Shown here one piece after another: positions 35,339 to 37,641 of a DNA stretch of 37,641 bases. A model generated the notes under the pieces. It had not been told where the DNA came from, searched no databases, and saw only the letters and a list, made by a program, of their open reading frames with translations. The stretch is from Halobacteriales archaeon QS_8_65_32 (GTDB taxonomy: Archaea > Halobacteriota > Halobacteria > Halobacteriales > Halococcaceae). The stretch is from contig PXRY01000116.1 of assembly GCA_003022925.1 (NCBI GenBank), forward strand, positions 1-37,641, written 5' to 3'. Positions within the stretch are counted from its first letter, which is position 1. The number at the start of each line of letters is the position of its first letter. Both the position numbers and the translations under genes were made by a program.

Positions 35339-35346
35339 TTCTATAT
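35339..35346 (+). promoter_or_regulatory. TATA-like element upstream of the conserved haloarchaeal gene at 35410
   Basis: TTCTATAT lies 64-71 nt before the ATG at 35410, predicting a leader of about 40 nt. No better-placed TATA box is visible. Confidence 0.35.
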
Positions 35347-35409
35347 GCGAGCAGTGCCTACAAAGGCGTACGTGGGCCAATACCCATCGTTTAGCGGGGA
35401 TTCCAGATC

Positions 35410-36024
35410 ATGACGGGTCGCGTATACACATTACACTCGACGCTCGAACTGCCCTTAGAAGACGTTCACGAGTTCTTCGAAGACCCCGACCTCCCCGGCG
35501 AGGTCGAGGACATCGACATTACTCATCGAAACAACACGCTCATCATCAGCGCCGTCGCCACCGACCAGTCCATTAGCAAGTACACGCCGATGGCACAGCT
35601 CAAAGCAAGCGTCACCGAAAACCGGGTCTACGAGGAAGAACCCGAAGACGGCGACGACCCCGAGGGCCCGATCACGTGGGGCCGCACACCGCCTCGGGGG
35701 CCCACCGGTCCGCGCGGGCCCGACGAGGAAGAAGAGGAAGTCAACTCCAAACTCGTCGAGTACGCCTGCTTCAAGGGCGACCGCGAGACGGTCCTGCAGA
35801 ACACCGCGCTGCAGCATCCGATGTTCGAAGTGCTCTGTGGCGTGGCCCGCATCGCGGAGAAAGGCACCCTCACCGCGATCAGCGCCCGCGACGGCGAACT
35901 CGAAGCCACCCGGATCGTCGACGGCGAGGACCGCCCCGCCTCGATCGAGGTCGTCGAGGACCCGCGCGAGCGCAAAGGCAAGTCCAAAGGCGTCAACTGG
36001 CGCAACAACGAGTTCATCTCGTAG
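35410..36024 (+). CDS. Conserved haloarchaeal protein (DUF7110-like), unknown function
   Basis: The 204-residue protein has a compact N-terminal domain (TGRVYTLHSTLELPLEDVHEFFEDPDLP, IDITHRNNTLIISAVA), then an acidic, Pro/Gly-rich linker (residues 75-110). A second domain follows (SKLVEYACFKGDRETVLQNTALQHPMFEVLCGVARIAEKGTL), ending in a basic tail (ERKGKSKGVNWRNNEFIS). I recognise it as a widespread haloarchaeal protein, probably DUF7110, with no known function. It looks cytoplasmic. ATG 35410. Confidence 0.7.
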   Translation: MTGRVYTLHSTLELPLEDVHEFFEDPDLPGEVEDIDITHRNNTLIISAVATDQSISKYTPMAQLKASVTENRVYEEEPEDGDDPEGPITWGRTPPRGPTGPRGPDEEEEEVNSKLVEYACFKGDRETVLQNTALQHPMFEVLCGVARIAEKGTLTAISARDGELEATRIVDGEDRPASIEVVEDPRERKGKSKGVNWRNNEFIS

Positions 36025-36292
36025 TCAAGCGATCCACCGGCTCGACAGCTCGACGACCTACCGACAAGTACGCCCTGACCCGCGCTCGTTCCGAGCACCA
36101 CCCTGCCCGTCCGGCGCTACCATCCCGTTTCCCCGCCGCTCTCGCCGGAGTTACGTTCAGCCGGCAGGATCTCTCCCGCCCCGCAACGGGTGCACGCTCG
36201 CTGGCGGCAGCGTGAATCGAGAATGCTTCCGCTCCGTAGTCATCCGGTCGTATGAGTTCGGCTCACACACCGCTGCCAACACAAAAGACCTT

Positions 36293-36298
36293 TTTATC
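36293..36298 (+). promoter_or_regulatory. TATA box for the PAPS-reductase-like gene
   Basis: TTTATC lies 24-29 nt before ATG 36322. The rest of the 297-nt gap from 36025 shows nothing recognisable. Confidence 0.6.
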
Positions 36299-36321
36299 TC
36301 GCTAATTACATCTCATTACGA

Positions 36322-37293
36322 ATGTCCGTACAGTTCCCAGAGTACGTAGACGTCGATTACACCGACGGCGAGGATCAAGAGCCCAAAGACTACCCGACGA
36401 TCGAGGACAAGATCGAAAAGGCAATTGAGGTCACGAAACGCGGCCTCGAACAGTACGAGAACCCGGCGGTGATGTGGACCGGCGGGAAGGACTCGACGCT
36501 CACCCTCTATTTCGTCAAGGAGGTCGCCGACCGGTTCGGCCTGGAGGTCCCGCCGGTACTGTTCATCGATCACTACCAGCACTTCGACGAACTACATGAC
36601 TTCGTCGATCGCTGGGCCGAGGAGTGGGACTTGGAGGTCGTCTACGCGCGCAACGAGGACATCGGAGCGTACGTGGACGAACACGACCTCGAACCGGGCG
36701 ACGACATCCCGATCGCGGACCTCTCCGAGCATAACCAGCACCACGTCCGGGAGATCCTCGAATACGAGGAAGACACCTTCCCGTTCCTGCTCGATACCTA
36801 CGTCGGCAATCACCTGCTCAAGACCGTTGCGCTCAACGACTCCCTGGAGGAACACGGGATCGACGGCATCCTCTCGGGTATTCGCTGGGACGAACAGGGC
36901 GCGCGCGCGGACGAGACATTCTTCAGCCCGCGTCACGACCCCGATATCTACCCGCCCCACGACCGCGTTCAGCCGATCATCCAGTTCAAAGAAGCCGACG
37001 TCTGGGAGGCCTTCTGGAACTTCGTCGTGCCAGAAACCGTCGCGGGCTACCCCGAGGAGGGCTACGTTCCCCAGTCCGACGACGACCTCCCCGAAGGCGT
37101 CTCGCAGGAGGACATCCCCGTCTCGCCAAAGTACTTTGCGGGCTTCCGATCGCTCGGCTCGGAGGTGTCGACGACGAAATCCGACGACGAACCCGCCTGG
37201 CTCCAGGACTTGGAGGGGACGACCGAGCGCGCGGGCCGCGCCCAGGACAAGGAGGACCTGATGGGACGGCTGCGCGATCTGGGCTACATGTAA
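36322..37293 (+). CDS. Phosphoadenosine phosphosulfate reductase-like (PP-loop) protein
   Basis: The 323-residue protein belongs to the PAPS reductase/CysD PP-loop family. The pyrophosphate-binding loop is VMWTGGKDSTLTLYFV, followed by VPPVLFIDHYQHFDELHDFVDRW and the later GILSGIRWDEQGARADETFFSPR with RVQPIIQF. CysD-type enzymes adenylate sulfate and reductases reduce PAPS; no Cys pair typical of reductases is visible, so an adenylyl- or sulfate-related role is an inference. A family common in haloarchaea, function not pinned down. The start is fixed by the TATA box at 36293. Confidence 0.85.
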   Translation: MSVQFPEYVDVDYTDGEDQEPKDYPTIEDKIEKAIEVTKRGLEQYENPAVMWTGGKDSTLTLYFVKEVADRFGLEVPPVLFIDHYQHFDELHDFVDRWAEEWDLEVVYARNEDIGAYVDEHDLEPGDDIPIADLSEHNQHHVREILEYEEDTFPFLLDTYVGNHLLKTVALNDSLEEHGIDGILSGIRWDEQGARADETFFSPRHDPDIYPPHDRVQPIIQFKEADVWEAFWNFVVPETVAGYPEEGYVPQSDDDLPEGVSQEDIPVSPKYFAGFRSLGSEVSTTKSDDEPAWLQDLEGTTERAGRAQDKEDLMGRLRDLGYM

Positions 37294-37301
37294 GACGGAC
37301 T

Positions 37302-37362
37302 TTTTTGCGACTCGGGTATCCTCGTGCCCTTCGGGCACTGCGGGCACCGCTCGCCGCAAAAA
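37302..37362. terminator. T-rich inverted repeat downstream of the PP-loop gene
   Basis: TTTTTGCG (37302-37309) pairs with CGCAAAAA (37355-37362), enclosing a smaller hairpin, stem GTGCCC with loop TTC (37324-37338). The T6 run shortly after the stop suits haloarchaeal termination. Downstream to 37641 I see no gene. Confidence 0.5.
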
Positions 37363-37641
37363 CCTTCACTAAAAACCTCCGTTCCTTCGCTCCTTTCAGT
37401 CGCTCAGTCACGGTGAACCGCTCGCTCACCTTCAGTTCGCTCGCGGACAGTGGTAATCCGCCGATTGAGGGCGTCGTGTTCGACGACCTCGGTAACTGGA
37501 CTACCGGCGAACCGTCCACTGGTTCATCGGGTTGGAAACCGAAGACACCTATAACATACCATCATTAATCACTTCTCAGGAGTTTCAGTTCGCTTCAGTC
37601 GCGTCGTAAGTCACGCTGGCGCGCATGGCGATGGTCACTGA

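Noticed and set aside
37305-37568. Short open frame after the PP-loop gene
   Set aside because: It begins inside the terminator hairpin, shows no family features and has ordinary random composition.

Overview
The window is a GC-rich piece of a halophilic archaeal (haloarchaeal, class Halobacteria) chromosome. The proteins are strongly acidic, with Asp/Glu-rich linkers. Several genes start 20-30 nt after a TTTATC/TTAATA-type TATA box, as in leaderless archaeal transcription. Archaeal markers are present: ribosomal protein L37e, an Sm-like protein, TrmB, and archaeal-style PurF and MenB. I cannot name the genus from sequence alone.

Layout. 1-2.1 kb: a small membrane protein, a HAD phosphatase and a DUF123 protein. 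2.3-4.2 kb: two broken genes (glutathionyl-hydroquinone reductase and an MFS transporter). 4.2-5.7 kb: fumC. 5.9-6.7 kb: a PIN-domain toxin-antitoxin-like pair. 6.7-11.3 kb: a sugar/sugar-acid region with an AGE-family epimerase, D-galactonate dehydratase (dgoD) and a second enolase-superfamily dehydratase; the last two are flanked by two inverted copies of an unusual non-coding hairpin-array element. 11.4-17.2 kb: a frameshifted multi-pass membrane protein, a DUF2071 protein, a LarA-like (DUF2088) protein, an SDR oxidoreductase and an orphan heme-copper oxidase subunit III. 17.5-26.8 kb: central carbon genes (pyk, an aldehyde dehydrogenase, trmB, ptsI-ptsH) interrupted by a dead HTH/TumE-like pair and a dead M24 peptidase. 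27-37.6 kb: a DUF2342 metalloprotease-like protein, an acidic membrane protein, a frameshifted M42 aminopeptidase, a Gfo/Idh/MocA oxidoreductase, lsm-rpl37e, purF, menB, a glutaredoxin lacking its active-site segment, a conserved haloarchaeal protein and a PAPS-reductase-like protein.

How the genes work together. dgoD, the second dehydratase and the AGE epimerase suggest sugar-acid catabolism through 2-keto-3-deoxy acids. pyk, the aldehyde dehydrogenase, trmB and PTS enzyme I/HPr handle triose and PEP flux. Three sites resembling the published TrmB motif (TACT-N7/8-GAGTA) lie upstream of pyk, the aldehyde dehydrogenase and trmB itself, and all share an ATCCGAGT core, so this looks like a local TrmB regulon.

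Two things stand out. First, the paired arrays of perfect 7-10 bp triloop hairpins (7971-8211 and 11025-11250) share a conserved head motif and a similar tail but have unrelated stem sequences. Second, there is an unusual density of damaged genes: nonsense codons that fall on expected Trp positions, single-base shifts in G runs, and internal deletions.
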